A DNA stretch of 64,000 nt from Chlorobiota bacterium (GTDB taxonomy: Bacteria; Bacteroidota; Ignavibacteria; OLB7). The DNA lies in assembly GCA_028287785.1 (NCBI GenBank), contig JAQBOZ010000011.1, positions 62,001 to 126,000 on the forward strand, given 5' to 3'. The notes below the pieces were generated by a model. It saw only the letters and a program-made list of their open reading frames with translations, made no database searches and was not told the DNA's origin. Below, one piece after another: positions 18,526 through 27,948 of this stretch; within the stretch, counting starts at the first letter, position 1; every line of letters starts with the position of its first letter. The position numbers and the translations under genes are program-made.

Positions 18526-18658
18526 CCGGGGGCTGCCGTATGATGATGCGACCCTGATGACAGCGCGATGCCTGCATCGGACGGCATCGCGCCCGTGGCG
18601 CCAGCGACTGATACACACGCCCACTTCGCTTCGGCGATCCTCCTTCCCTGCCATACTC

Positions 18659-19372
18659 ATGACCTTACTGGAGATCGGCAACAGCACGATCAAGCTGGCC
18701 TTTCCCACCGGCACCTCCTTCGCGATCGAGCGATTCGATCCCGCGGGCATCCATGCCCTGGTGCGGCGATGCGCCGGTCTCTCCGGCCCCATCGTCTGCG
18801 CGCCGGTCGGATCTTCGCCCGTCGGCGATCCGCTTGGGCGTCTGCGCGACGCGGGAATCGACATCCGCGTGATCGAACGCCGGGAGCTGGCCGATGTCGT
18901 GGGGAACAGCTACGATACGCCCGATACGCTCGGGCTGGACAGGATCTTCAATGTGATGGGGCTGGAGGGGGATGGCGTGGTGATCTCCTGCGGCACCGCC
19001 ATCACGATCGACGCGATTGCCGGCGGGAAGCCACTCTGGGGAGCCATCCTTCCAGGCTTCAGAACCGCCGCCGAGGGGCTTCATCTCCGCATCCCGGCGC
19101 TCCCGGTTGCTGAACTCGACAGCATGACGATGATGCCGGCGCGGAGCACCATCTCCTCGGTCGCCAACGGCGTTCTGCTCGGCACCATGCACGCGGTGCG
19201 GGGAATCGTCGGCGAGCTTGCGCTGCGGGCCCTCGGTGGCGATGCCCAGCGCATCCTCATCACCGGCGGCGATGCCGCGACGCTTCAACGGCTCTGGCCT
19301 CCGGGATCGCTTCCGGAAATCGATGAGGCTCTCCTCTTCCGGGGAATGCTCCGGCTTGTCCGGAACTGGTGA
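18659..19372 (+). CDS. coaX: Type III pantothenate kinase family protein (CoaX/Baf) with altered active-site residues
   Basis: Start placed at ATG 18659 so that the phosphate-loop motif opens the protein, as in all CoaX. 237 aa; family blocks: LLEIGNSTIKLAF (usually DIGNT/S), DTLGLDRIFNVMG, ISCGTAITIDAI (usually DAGTAIT) and GAILPGFRTAAEGLHLRIPALP. CoaX phosphorylates pantothenate in the first step of CoA synthesis. Here the first catalytic Asp is Glu and the Asp before GTA is Cys. Both substitutions are visible directly in the sequence, so enzymatic competence is not certain. Confidence 0.78.
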   Translation: MTLLEIGNSTIKLAFPTGTSFAIERFDPAGIHALVRRCAGLSGPIVCAPVGSSPVGDPLGRLRDAGIDIRVIERRELADVVGNSYDTPDTLGLDRIFNVMGLEGDGVVISCGTAITIDAIAGGKPLWGAILPGFRTAAEGLHLRIPALPVAELDSMTMMPARSTISSVANGVLLGTMHAVRGIVGELALRALGGDAQRILITGGDAATLQRLWPPGSLPEIDEALLFRGMLRLVRNW

Positions 19373-19376
19373 TGGT

Positions 19377-20618
19377 CTATGCCGATGGTTCGCCCGTCAG
19401 CGCCGCCAGCGCGTCGCCGGTGCTTCGCGCATCGGGGAAGAAGGAGACGATCCTCTCGATAACCTCATCGACAAGCGCGTCGGGGCAGGAGGCGCCGCTG
19501 GTCAGCACGATCTCCAGCGGGCGATCGTGATCCGGCAGCCAGTTCATGGCCCGCCGCGTTGCCTTTGCATGAAGATCGAAGTGGACGATCTCATCCCTTG
19601 AAACGATCTCCCCCGCGTCCTTGATAAAATAGGTCGGCATCCGCTTCTCGCACAGCTCCACGAGATGGGAGGTGTTGGAGCTGTTGTATCCGCCAACCAC
19701 CACCGCGATATCCCCCCCCGATTCAATCAGCGCGATTGTCGCCGTCTGGTTCTCGTTCGTCGCGTAGCAGAGGGTATCCCGCGTATCGGCGAAGTGGTCG
19801 GCGATGGCATCGGCGCCATATCGCTCAATCATCGCGACCCTGAGCCGGTCGGCGATCGCCTGCGTTTCGGAGGCGAGCATCGTGGTCTGGTTCACCACGC
19901 CGACGCGCGCCAGATGGACCGCGGGATCGAAGCCATCGGAGCACTGCCCGCCGAACCATTCCGCGAATCTCCCGACCGGCTCGCGCCCGGTGATGATATC
20001 CGCCAGCCGCTCCGTTTCCGCCATGTTCTGCACGATCACCGTGGGCGCCTCCGCGCTGCTGTGGGAGAAGGTGGCGCGCGTCTCCTCATGCGTCCGTTTG
20101 CCGTGAATCACCACCGTGCATTCCTTCTCACCCAGCGTCCCCGTCCGGTTCCAGACCTTCTCGACGAAGGGGCAGGTGGTATCCCATCGATATGGGTCGA
20201 TTCCCCGCGCGGCCAGCCGCTCCTGAAGCTCCAGCGTGGTCCCGAACGCCGGCACGATCACGATATCCTCCGGCGTCAGCTCATCCCAGCCGAACAGATC
20301 ATCCCCGGACGGCGTCATGATAAAGCGGACGCCGCGCGCCAGCAGGTCATCGTTGACATGCGGGTTATGGATCATCTCGGAGAGGAGAAAGATTCGTCTG
20401 CCGGGGTTTTCCTCCAGCGCGCGGTAGGCGATCTCGATCGCGTTCTCCACCCCGTAACAGAACCCGAAGTGGCGCGCGATCCTGAAGCGGACCGGCCCGA
20501 AGTCGAGAATGGATGGGGTCAGGTCGCGACGACGGGGATCGCCCGCCTTGCGCGCCGCCTTCACCGCGGAGATGATCGGCGATCGGAAGTATATCGGGAT
20601 GTCGAATGTTCGTGCCAT
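19377..20618 (-). CDS. ispH: 4-hydroxy-3-methylbut-2-enyl diphosphate reductase
   Basis: Last step of the MEP isoprenoid pathway, a [4Fe-4S] reductase. Start set at ATG 20618 (MARTFDIPIYFRSPII). The three cluster cysteines are in FGFCYGVENA, TTCPFVEK and GASCPDALVDEV; the substrate-binding HGK is in VIHGKRTHEET. At 413 aa it belongs to the longer lineage with an N-terminal extension (DIPIYFRSP, DPRRRDLTPSILDFGPV), as in cyanobacterial/plant and Salinibacter-like enzymes, rather than the ~315-aa E. coli form. It is convergent with coaX (4-bp gap). Confidence 0.95.
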   Translation of the reverse strand: MARTFDIPIYFRSPIISAVKAARKAGDPRRRDLTPSILDFGPVRFRIARHFGFCYGVENAIEIAYRALEENPGRRIFLLSEMIHNPHVNDDLLARGVRFIMTPSGDDLFGWDELTPEDIVIVPAFGTTLELQERLAARGIDPYRWDTTCPFVEKVWNRTGTLGEKECTVVIHGKRTHEETRATFSHSSAEAPTVIVQNMAETERLADIITGREPVGRFAEWFGGQCSDGFDPAVHLARVGVVNQTTMLASETQAIADRLRVAMIERYGADAIADHFADTRDTLCYATNENQTATIALIESGGDIAVVVGGYNSSNTSHLVELCEKRMPTYFIKDAGEIVSRDEIVHFDLHAKATRRAMNWLPDHDRPLEIVLTSGASCPDALVDEVIERIVSFFPDARSTGDALAALTGEPSA

Positions 20619-20689
20619 ATCGGAATTGCTGCTGTCGAGACGTGACGATATCGGATGCAAAGCTACGATATAGCAACGTTTCTGTCCGG

Positions 20690-20718
20690 GTCGGGGCCGG
20701 CTTTAAACCGGCCCCGAC
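20690..20718. repeat. Perfect 11-bp stem palindrome with TTTAAA loop
   Basis: GTCGGGGCCGG (20690-20700) and CCGGCCCCGAC (20708-20718) flank the loop CTTTAAA. It overlaps the 3' end of the KTSC gene, and its loop supplies that gene's stop codon. A related double palindrome occurs at 23768-23832, so this may be one copy of a small dispersed repeat; it could also act as a terminator for the KTSC gene. Confidence 0.65.
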
Positions 20719-20963
20719 GGTTGCATGGCAACGCTCCGAAGCTGCCGGAACCGTCCCAGCCGCTGGTGCCTGAAATGTCCGCGAACGTGTTCCTGAAAAT
20801 AATTCCCCTTCGATGCCGATGCGCGGAAGCCCGCGAATACATGCGGCGGGACGTTGCTGAACTGGTAGATTCCGCCGCCGGTGAAGATCACCTCCATCAT
20901 CCGGTGCCCGGCATCGTAACCGATGGCGTGAATCGCGCTGGATCGGACTGTTTCCAATGTCAT
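20703..20963 (-). CDS. KTSC domain protein
   Basis: 86-aa protein built almost entirely of one KTSC domain: SSAIHAIGYDAGHRMMEVIF, then GGIYQFSNVPPHVFAGFRAS and SKGNYFQEHVRG, close to the family pattern (S.I....Y......L.V.F..G..Y.Y..VP...Y..L..A.S.G.YFN..IR). Start at 20963 because AGGAG sits seven bases upstream; the earlier ATG at 20969 would leave only one base of spacing. KTSC domains are thought to bind RNA or nucleic acid; the role is unproven. Confidence 0.85.
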   Translation of the reverse strand: MTLETVRSSAIHAIGYDAGHRMMEVIFTGGGIYQFSNVPPHVFAGFRASASKGNYFQEHVRGHFRHQRLGRFRQLRSVAMQPSGPV

Positions 20964-21352
20964 GATCATGCTCCTGGTGAAGTGGTACCAATGTCCCTGG
21001 TTCGTCCCACGGAAAGGGGACATTACGATGACGATCCAGCGGGGGCCGAAATGTGGAATCGACCCCGCGAAACCACTTTCCCGGAAGTAAAAAACCGCGT
21101 TTTCAGGGCATGGTGGCCGATTTTTGATTGATACGATTCGTTGCAACGATCGGCTGCTGGTGGCTCCATCTCCGGCAATGGCCGGCCGTGGCGGGAGGGC
21201 GCCGGGAGGCCCGTCGATCGGTGACAAACCGTTAATATCGGCGGCGGCGGCGGCGGTAAACCTTGGATTACCGAGGCAGTTTGCTATTTTCGAAGAATTA
21301 AATCTTCCTGATTTTACTCATGCCATCTCTGTCCCCGACGGGAACCTTATAG

Positions 21353-22453
21353 ATGATTGCTGTCCCTTCGCACATCGCCTCTCTCAAGCCGTATCAACCG
21401 GGAAAATCGATTGCCGAAGTCGAGCGTGAGCTTGGCATCACCGGCTCGATCAAGCTCGCCTCCAACGAGAACCCGCTCGGCTCATCTCCGATGGCAATTG
21501 AAGCCATCGCGAACTCCCTCCATGACCTCACCTATTATCCCGATGCCGGCTGGTCATTGCGCCACGCCCTGGCCGATCGCTTTGTGATCAAGCCGGAGAA
21601 CGTGATCTGCGGTTCCGGCTCGGAGTCGATCATCTCGACTGCGCTCCATACATTTCTGGAGCCGGGGAATGAGATGATCACCAGCGAGGGGACATTTGTC
21701 GGGTTTCAGGTGCTGGCGCATGCGTCGGGCGTCAAAACACATTTCACGCCGCTGAAGAAGTATGCGTACGATCTGAACGCGATGGCCGCGAAGATCAACG
21801 ACAAGACCAAGATCATCTACATCGCCAACCCGAACAATCCCACCGGGACCGCCGTCACGACCGACGCGCTGGAGCGCTTTATCGCGCGGGTTCCGGATAC
21901 GGTGCTGGTGATCATGGATGAGGCGTATTTCGAGTATGCCGACGGATGGCCGGACTATCCCGACTCGATGCACTACCGCTGGGATAACGTCCTGACCTGC
22001 CGCACCTTCTCCAAGGCTCATGGCCTGGCGGGGATCAGGATCGGCTACGGGATGGCGCACTCCGATATCATCGGCAAGATGCTCAAGGTGAAGTTGCCGT
22101 TCGAGCCGAGCACTCCGGCCGCGGCCGCCGGCCTGGGGGCGATGCGCGACGGGGATTTCCTGCGTCGCACGGTGGAGCTGAACCGCGAGTCGCTCCTCTA
22201 CTTCCATACCGAGCTGGAGCGCCTGAACCTCAACTTCGTCCCATCGCTCGCGAACTACGTGATGATCGATTTCCAGAATGCCGACCGCGTTGAGCGGGTC
22301 TTCAACGGCCTTCTGCAGCGTGGCGTGATCACGCGTCCTCTCCGTGCCTTCGGGCTTCCGCAATGCCTCCGCATCTCGACCGGCACGATGGAGCAGAACC
22401 GTCGCTGCATCGATGCGCTGCAGGGGGTTCTAAGCGCCGAAGTGAGCGCCTGA
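21353..22453 (+). CDS. hisC: Histidinol-phosphate aminotransferase
   Basis: PLP-dependent class II aminotransferase of histidine synthesis (366 aa). Seen: SNENPLGSSP near the N-terminus, the PLP-contact IANPNNPTGT, DEAYFEYAD, and the Schiff-base lysine in CRTFSKAHGLAGIRIGYG (around residue 222). The C-terminus has the substrate Arg region LRISTGT. No other his genes are nearby, so it is dispersed. A GGC-triplet run and AT-rich leader lie upstream; the ribosome binding site is weak. Some family members act on aromatic amino acids, and hppD follows directly, which leaves open a role in tyrosine metabolism. Confidence 0.93.
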   Translation: MIAVPSHIASLKPYQPGKSIAEVERELGITGSIKLASNENPLGSSPMAIEAIANSLHDLTYYPDAGWSLRHALADRFVIKPENVICGSGSESIISTALHTFLEPGNEMITSEGTFVGFQVLAHASGVKTHFTPLKKYAYDLNAMAAKINDKTKIIYIANPNNPTGTAVTTDALERFIARVPDTVLVIMDEAYFEYADGWPDYPDSMHYRWDNVLTCRTFSKAHGLAGIRIGYGMAHSDIIGKMLKVKLPFEPSTPAAAAGLGAMRDGDFLRRTVELNRESLLYFHTELERLNLNFVPSLANYVMIDFQNADRVERVFNGLLQRGVITRPLRAFGLPQCLRISTGTMEQNRRCIDALQGVLSAEVSA

Positions 22454-22624
22454 GCGCTCCGATTCCGGCGACCCTCCAGAATATTTGTCCGGTTCAGCTC
22501 CTCACGATTCCGACCATCCCCTTCCGGGTATCCCCCCGTGGAGCAGTGAAAGGGAGATCCGCGCCGATCCTCGGCCGCATGGTGATGCTGGGCCTCTTTC
22601 GATCAGGAATTCCGGGTAACAACT

Positions 22625-23749
<1,125 letters not shown>

Positions 23750-23767
23750 AGATTTTCTCACGCTGCC

Positions 23768-23832
23768 GTCGGGGCGCGTTTCAAACGCGCCCGTTTTGCA
23801 GGGGGATGGGCGCGTTTCAAACGCGTCCCGAC
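23768..23832. repeat. Double palindrome of GGGCGCGTTTCAAACGCGCCC type
   Basis: Two successive palindromes with core GGGCGCGTTTCAAACGCGYCC, bounded by GTCGGG at the left and CCCGAC at the right, so the whole block is itself an inverted repeat. It lies 19 bases after hppD and probably terminates it. It shares the GTCGGGGC...TTTNAAAC design with the palindrome at 20690. Confidence 0.65.
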
Positions 23833-23864
23833 GTGACGAATCGTGCTTTATCTTTCGAGAATAA

Positions 23865-24572
23865 ATGTCGGCATCTCGTCCATTGCTTCTTCTTCACGGC
23901 GCTCTCGGCGCGGCATCGCAGTTCGATGAGCTGCTGCCGCTGCTCCGCGGGCGGTTTGACGTTCACGCGTTGAACTTCGCGGGGCATGGCGGCGGGGAGC
24001 AGACGGAGGAGCCCTTCAGCATCGCGGGTTTTTCGGCCGGGCTGGAGCGATGGCTGGACGATCGGGAAATGGATGGGGCCGATATCTTCGGCTACAGCAT
24101 GGGTGGATATGTTGCGCTCCACCTTGCCAGGCGATCGCCCCGGCACGTGGGGCGGATCTTTACCCTTGCGACAAAATTTGCATGGGATGAGGCGACCTCG
24201 GCGAAGGAGGCGGGGATGCTGAACCCGGTTGCAATAGAAGAGAAGGTGCCGCGTTATGCGGGGCAGCTTCAAGAGCGGCACGCGCCGCACGATTGGAAAA
24301 CTGTGCTTTCGAAGACAGCGGAAATGATGCTCGCACTCGGGAGGGAGCCCGAGCTGCCGATCGAGGATCTGGCGGGGGTGGAGCATCGGGTGATGATCGG
24401 TGTGGGGGACAGCGATCGGATGGTGAGCATCGAGGAGAGCGTCGCCGCATACCGGCGTCTGCCGAACGGACGGTTCATTGTGATGCCGGGGACACCGCAT
24501 CCTCTGGAGAAGGTCTCCTCCGGCAGGCTGGTGGGCGAGATCGATGGTTTCTTTCTGCCGAATGAATCGTGA
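23865..24572 (+). CDS. Alpha/beta-fold hydrolase
   Basis: 235 aa. HGALGAASQFDELLPLL carries the oxyanion loop, FGYSMGGYVALHLARR the nucleophile serine (~residue 86), DSDRMVS the acid, and PGTPHPLEKV the histidine, so the triad is complete. It resembles the MenH/BioH-like branch, but there is no menaquinone or biotin gene nearby to fix the substrate. It starts 33 bases after the double palindrome and precedes gdhA by 30 bases, possibly in one transcript. Confidence 0.82.
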   Translation: MSASRPLLLLHGALGAASQFDELLPLLRGRFDVHALNFAGHGGGEQTEEPFSIAGFSAGLERWLDDREMDGADIFGYSMGGYVALHLARRSPRHVGRIFTLATKFAWDEATSAKEAGMLNPVAIEEKVPRYAGQLQERHAPHDWKTVLSKTAEMMLALGREPELPIEDLAGVEHRVMIGVGDSDRMVSIEESVAAYRRLPNGRFIVMPGTPHPLEKVSSGRLVGEIDGFFLPNES

Positions 24573-24602
24573 CAGCATAATCAACAACAATCATTAATCG
24601 AA

Positions 24603-26174
24603 ATGGCATCAGAGAAAAAGGGGACAGCGCGCAGCAATGCGACGAAGGCCTCCACCAACGGCAATGGTAAGGCTACCGTCAGCAGGACCTCCAAGCACCA
24701 GGCGGTGACAACCGGTGATCCTCCCACGCCGGTAAAGGGGGTCAACAAGCTCACGAACATGATCTCGCCGGAGCCGTCGTTCTATCAGACCGTGGAGCAC
24801 AATTTCGAGAAGGCCGCCGTTGCCGTCGATTATCCGCGCGGCATCCTTGATCAGATCAAGGTGTGCAACTCGGTCTACATGGTCCGTTTCCCGGTCCGTA
24901 TCAAGAACGATATCCACGTCTTCACCGGCTGGCGCGTGCAGCACTCGCACCACCGTCTCCCGACCAAGGGGGGCATCCGCTATGCCGAGCATGTGACGCA
25001 GGATGAGGTGATGGCGCTGGCCGCGCTGATGACCTACAAGTGCGCCATCGTTGATGTTCCGTTCGGCGGCGCCAAGGGGGGAATCCAGTTCGATCCGAAG
25101 CAGTATACCGAGGAGGAGATCGAGCGGATCACCCGTCGGTACACGATGGAGTTGATCAAGCGGAACTGCATCGGACCCGCCGTTGACGTTCCGGCGCCCG
25201 ACTATCAGACCGGCCCGCGCGAGATGGCATGGATCGCCGACACCTATCAGTCGGTGACATCCAACCAGATCGACGCGCTTGCATGCGTCACCGGCAAGCC
25301 CCTCTCGCAGGGTGGAATCGATGGCCGTACCCAGGCCACCGGACGCGGCATCTACTTCGGCATCCGCGAGGCTCTTTCAAGCACCGAGAACGCCGGCATC
25401 TTCGGCCTGGCGCCGGGCCTGGAAGGGAAGCGCATCATCGTGCAGGGCCTTGGCAACGTGGGCTACTGGGCGGCGAAGAACCTTCAGGAAGGGGGCGCCG
25501 TCATCACCGGCATCGCCGAGTACGAGGGGGGCATCTTCGACAAGAACGGCCTCGATGTCGATGAGGTCTTCCGTCATCGGAAGGAGACCGGCTCCATCCT
25601 CGGCTTCAAGAGCGCCAGGGATTACAAGAAGGGGAACGCGCTTCTCGAACTGGACTGCGACATCCTTGTCCCGGCCGCGCTCGAGAATCAGATCAACGTG
25701 GGAAATGCCGAGAAGATCAAGGCCAGGATGGTTGCCGAGGGGGCCAATGGACCGGTGACCGCCGGGGCCGAGGATATCCTCCTGCAGCGCGGCATCCACA
25801 TCATCCCTGATGCGTACCTGAACGCCGGCGGCGTGACGGTCAGCTACTTCGAGTGGCTGAAGAACCTCTCGCACGTCCGCTTCGGACGCCTCGGCAAGCG
25901 TGCCGACGAGAGCTCGTACACGCGCATCGTCTCAATGGTGGAGCGGGCCACCGGCACCGCGCTGACGCAGGCGGAGCGCTCGGTGCTGGTTCATGGCGCC
26001 GATGAGGCTGATTACGTGGATTCCGGCCTTGAGGAGACGATGATCAACGCGTTCTACCAGCTCAAGCTGGCCTACGACACCAACAAGAAGGTGAACGATC
26101 TCCGCACCGCCGCGTTTGTGGTGGCGATCGACAAGATCGCGAAGTCGTACATGGAGCTGGGCATCTTCCCGTAA
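24603..26174 (+). CDS. gdhA: Glutamate dehydrogenase (Glu/Leu/Phe/Val dehydrogenase family)
   Basis: Interconverts glutamate with 2-oxoglutarate and ammonia. The first ~45 residues are a Lys/Ser/Thr/Asn-rich tail absent from most bacterial enzymes. The dimerisation/substrate domain has HHRLPTKGGIRYAEHV, ALMTYKCAIVDVPFGGAKGGI with the catalytic lysine, and VDVPAPDY. The nucleotide domain has VQGLGNVGYWAAKNLQEGG. With 523 aa it is longer than the ~450-aa hexameric bacterial type. A strong hairpin terminator follows. Confidence 0.93.
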   Translation: MASEKKGTARSNATKASTNGNGKATVSRTSKHQAVTTGDPPTPVKGVNKLTNMISPEPSFYQTVEHNFEKAAVAVDYPRGILDQIKVCNSVYMVRFPVRIKNDIHVFTGWRVQHSHHRLPTKGGIRYAEHVTQDEVMALAALMTYKCAIVDVPFGGAKGGIQFDPKQYTEEEIERITRRYTMELIKRNCIGPAVDVPAPDYQTGPREMAWIADTYQSVTSNQIDALACVTGKPLSQGGIDGRTQATGRGIYFGIREALSSTENAGIFGLAPGLEGKRIIVQGLGNVGYWAAKNLQEGGAVITGIAEYEGGIFDKNGLDVDEVFRHRKETGSILGFKSARDYKKGNALLELDCDILVPAALENQINVGNAEKIKARMVAEGANGPVTAGAEDILLQRGIHIIPDAYLNAGGVTVSYFEWLKNLSHVRFGRLGKRADESSYTRIVSMVERATGTALTQAERSVLVHGADEADYVDSGLEETMINAFYQLKLAYDTNKKVNDLRTAAFVVAIDKIAKSYMELGIFP

Positions 26175-26203
26175 TTCGGGATGCTCCAGGAAGTGTCTAT
26201 CGG

Positions 26204-26235
26204 GAAGGCCCCGGCGTTCATGCGCCGGGGCCTTC
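26204..26235 (+). terminator. Strong hairpin after gdhA
   Basis: GAAGGCCCCGGCG (26204-26216) pairs perfectly with CGCCGGGGCCTTC (26223-26235) across the loop TTCATG, thirty bases after the gdhA stop. It has a 13-bp GC-rich stem but only a short T-poor tail. Confidence 0.75.
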
Positions 26236-26310
26236 GCCGTTAAGGTGAGATAGGTTGCGGGATGATGTGTTTGTATGGCATCGAAGCACATTATCAACCG
26301 ACTAACCGCC

Positions 26311-27210
26311 ATGACCAGATTATCTCTCCTCACTGCATTTCTTCTCTCTCTGGCCTGCATCGCCGCCGGCGCGCAGGAGATTGATTCATCGTTGCAGTAT
26401 CGCCCGATGGCGATCGGCGACAAGTGGTATTACCAGCGGGTTCACCACGCCCCGCGCTCCGATACGAGTTACGCAACCGTAGAGATCACCGGCGACACGC
26501 TCATGCCGAACGGGCAGAGGTATTTCATCGTTGAACAGCACGGGCGCATCCTGGCCGCTAGCCCCGACAATCGACGGTACTTCCGGCGGATCGATTCGGC
26601 ATCCGGCGTGGTGTACGACTACAACAGCAGGGATATGCTGGTGGACAGTCTCCGGTGCTGGGATAATGACCTCTTCTCCAGCCCGCATCCCCACTTCTGT
26701 GGAATGCATGATTATAACACCAGCCCGCCAAGACGGTGGTTCTACGGTGACCCGGATGGCAGCCCCAGCGCCAGCTTTCCCTATATCGCCACCCGGGGGG
26801 AGGCGTTCCTTTACGGCCTGGGGCTAATCTATGCGTTAGAGGACGACCCCCTTCACGAGGAGGAGTGGGTGACGAGCCTGACGCATGCCCGTATCAATGG
26901 CAGGGAGATCACGGAGCTTGCGGTCGATGAACCCACGGCGGCATCGGCCGGCCTTCAGGTAATGGCAAATGTTCCCGAGCCGTTTACCACCGGCACCGAT
27001 ATCCGTTTCCTGCTCGGCACACGCTCCCATGCCACCGCGATGCTCGTGGATCTCACCGGAAGAACCATCGCAACGCTCGCCGACGGCGTGATGGACGCCG
27101 GAGAACATCACGTATGGTTGAACGGCGCCGGGCTTGCCGGCGGAAGCTACCTCTGCGTGCTTCGCTCGGGTGGGCGGCAGGTTTCGCGGGTGATTCATCT
27201 CCGCCGGTAA
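26311..27210 (+). CDS. Secreted protein with T9SS-type C-terminal sorting domain
   Basis: Start set at ATG 26311, which opens a clean signal peptide (MTRLSLLTAFLLSLACIAAG, cleavage near AGAQE). The middle (~20-210) is beta-rich with DKWYYQRVH and repeated Asp/Tyr segments and is unassigned. The last ~80 residues fit a type A sorting domain: NVPEPF.TGTDIRFLL, AMLVDLTGRTIATLADGVMDAGEHHVWLNGAGLAGGSYLCVL, ending in basic residues. Such domains direct export by the type IX system and are then cleaved or anchored. Function unknown. Confidence 0.72.
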   Translation: MTRLSLLTAFLLSLACIAAGAQEIDSSLQYRPMAIGDKWYYQRVHHAPRSDTSYATVEITGDTLMPNGQRYFIVEQHGRILAASPDNRRYFRRIDSASGVVYDYNSRDMLVDSLRCWDNDLFSSPHPHFCGMHDYNTSPPRRWFYGDPDGSPSASFPYIATRGEAFLYGLGLIYALEDDPLHEEEWVTSLTHARINGREITELAVDEPTAASAGLQVMANVPEPFTTGTDIRFLLGTRSHATAMLVDLTGRTIATLADGVMDAGEHHVWLNGAGLAGGSYLCVLRSGGRQVSRVIHLRR

Positions 27211-27948
27211 GGGCGCCGGAATTCAGGTCGTTCGGGGGCCGCTGGAGTCGAATTCACGGCCCTCAGCTTTTTTTGCCATATGTTTTTGGTACAAGCATCT
27301 GATTCATCATCACGCATATTATCGATCCTTCACAAATCCAGCCATATCGTGAAAAATCGATTAACACGATCCAAAAAATCGCGTTAATTCCCCAATTATC
27401 ATCATCATCTCCGGAATATCCGCCGGTCATCAAGGGTACACAAAGATGTACTCCTTTTCGGTCCTGTTAATGCCGTAGTTTTGCACCTGTTCAATGAGCC
27501 CGCACGCGGTCCATAATGCCGGGCTCATCGTTCGCCTGGTTCCGTTGCCGTGGTAATCGCGGTTACGTTTCCGGGGCGCGTATCTGCCGGCGTCATCTGC
27601 CTGGCAGCCGCATGGGCGCCGGAAAAGCTGGTGTTGCCGGTCGCGTTGTCCACCTTCTCCCCCTCGATTCACCCTGCTTGGAATCCATCCGTGCCGGTTT
27701 GGCCGCGGATGAAATCGCGCGCGCTTTTTTTTGACGGGATATCGTGGGCGGTTTCGAGAAAAATCGCTCATGTGTCGTTTCGATAAACATGTTTCGAATA
27801 TTTCAGAAATAGATAAAGGAATTTCAACGGCATTGTTCCGATTATCGCGCCGGCAGTTGAAACGTCCGAAATTATTCGTGGCTTTTTGCTGATGATCGGA
27901 TAATGCCACGGACACTACAGGTATTCAACATAACAAGCGGAGGGTGAC
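27211..27948. other. 740-bp gap between two T9SS genes, with inverted repeats
   Basis: No convincing gene. ORF-track frames at 27430..27915 (minus) and 27550..27786 (plus) lack motifs. Two inverted repeats are visible: ATTAACACGAT...ATCGCGTTAAT around 27360-27390 and ATGAGCCCG...CGGGCTCAT at 27494-27528. The region is noticeably more AT-rich than its neighbours near 27280-27420 and 27750-27900. It ends with the GGAGG ribosome binding site of the next gene. Confidence 0.5.

Noticed and set aside
21240-21256. GGC triplet run upstream of hisC
   Set aside because: Only about five units; short triplet runs are expected in GC-rich DNA.
27430-27915. 161-aa minus ORF in the gap between T9SS genes
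   Set aside because: Arg/Asn-rich, no motif and no ribosome binding site.
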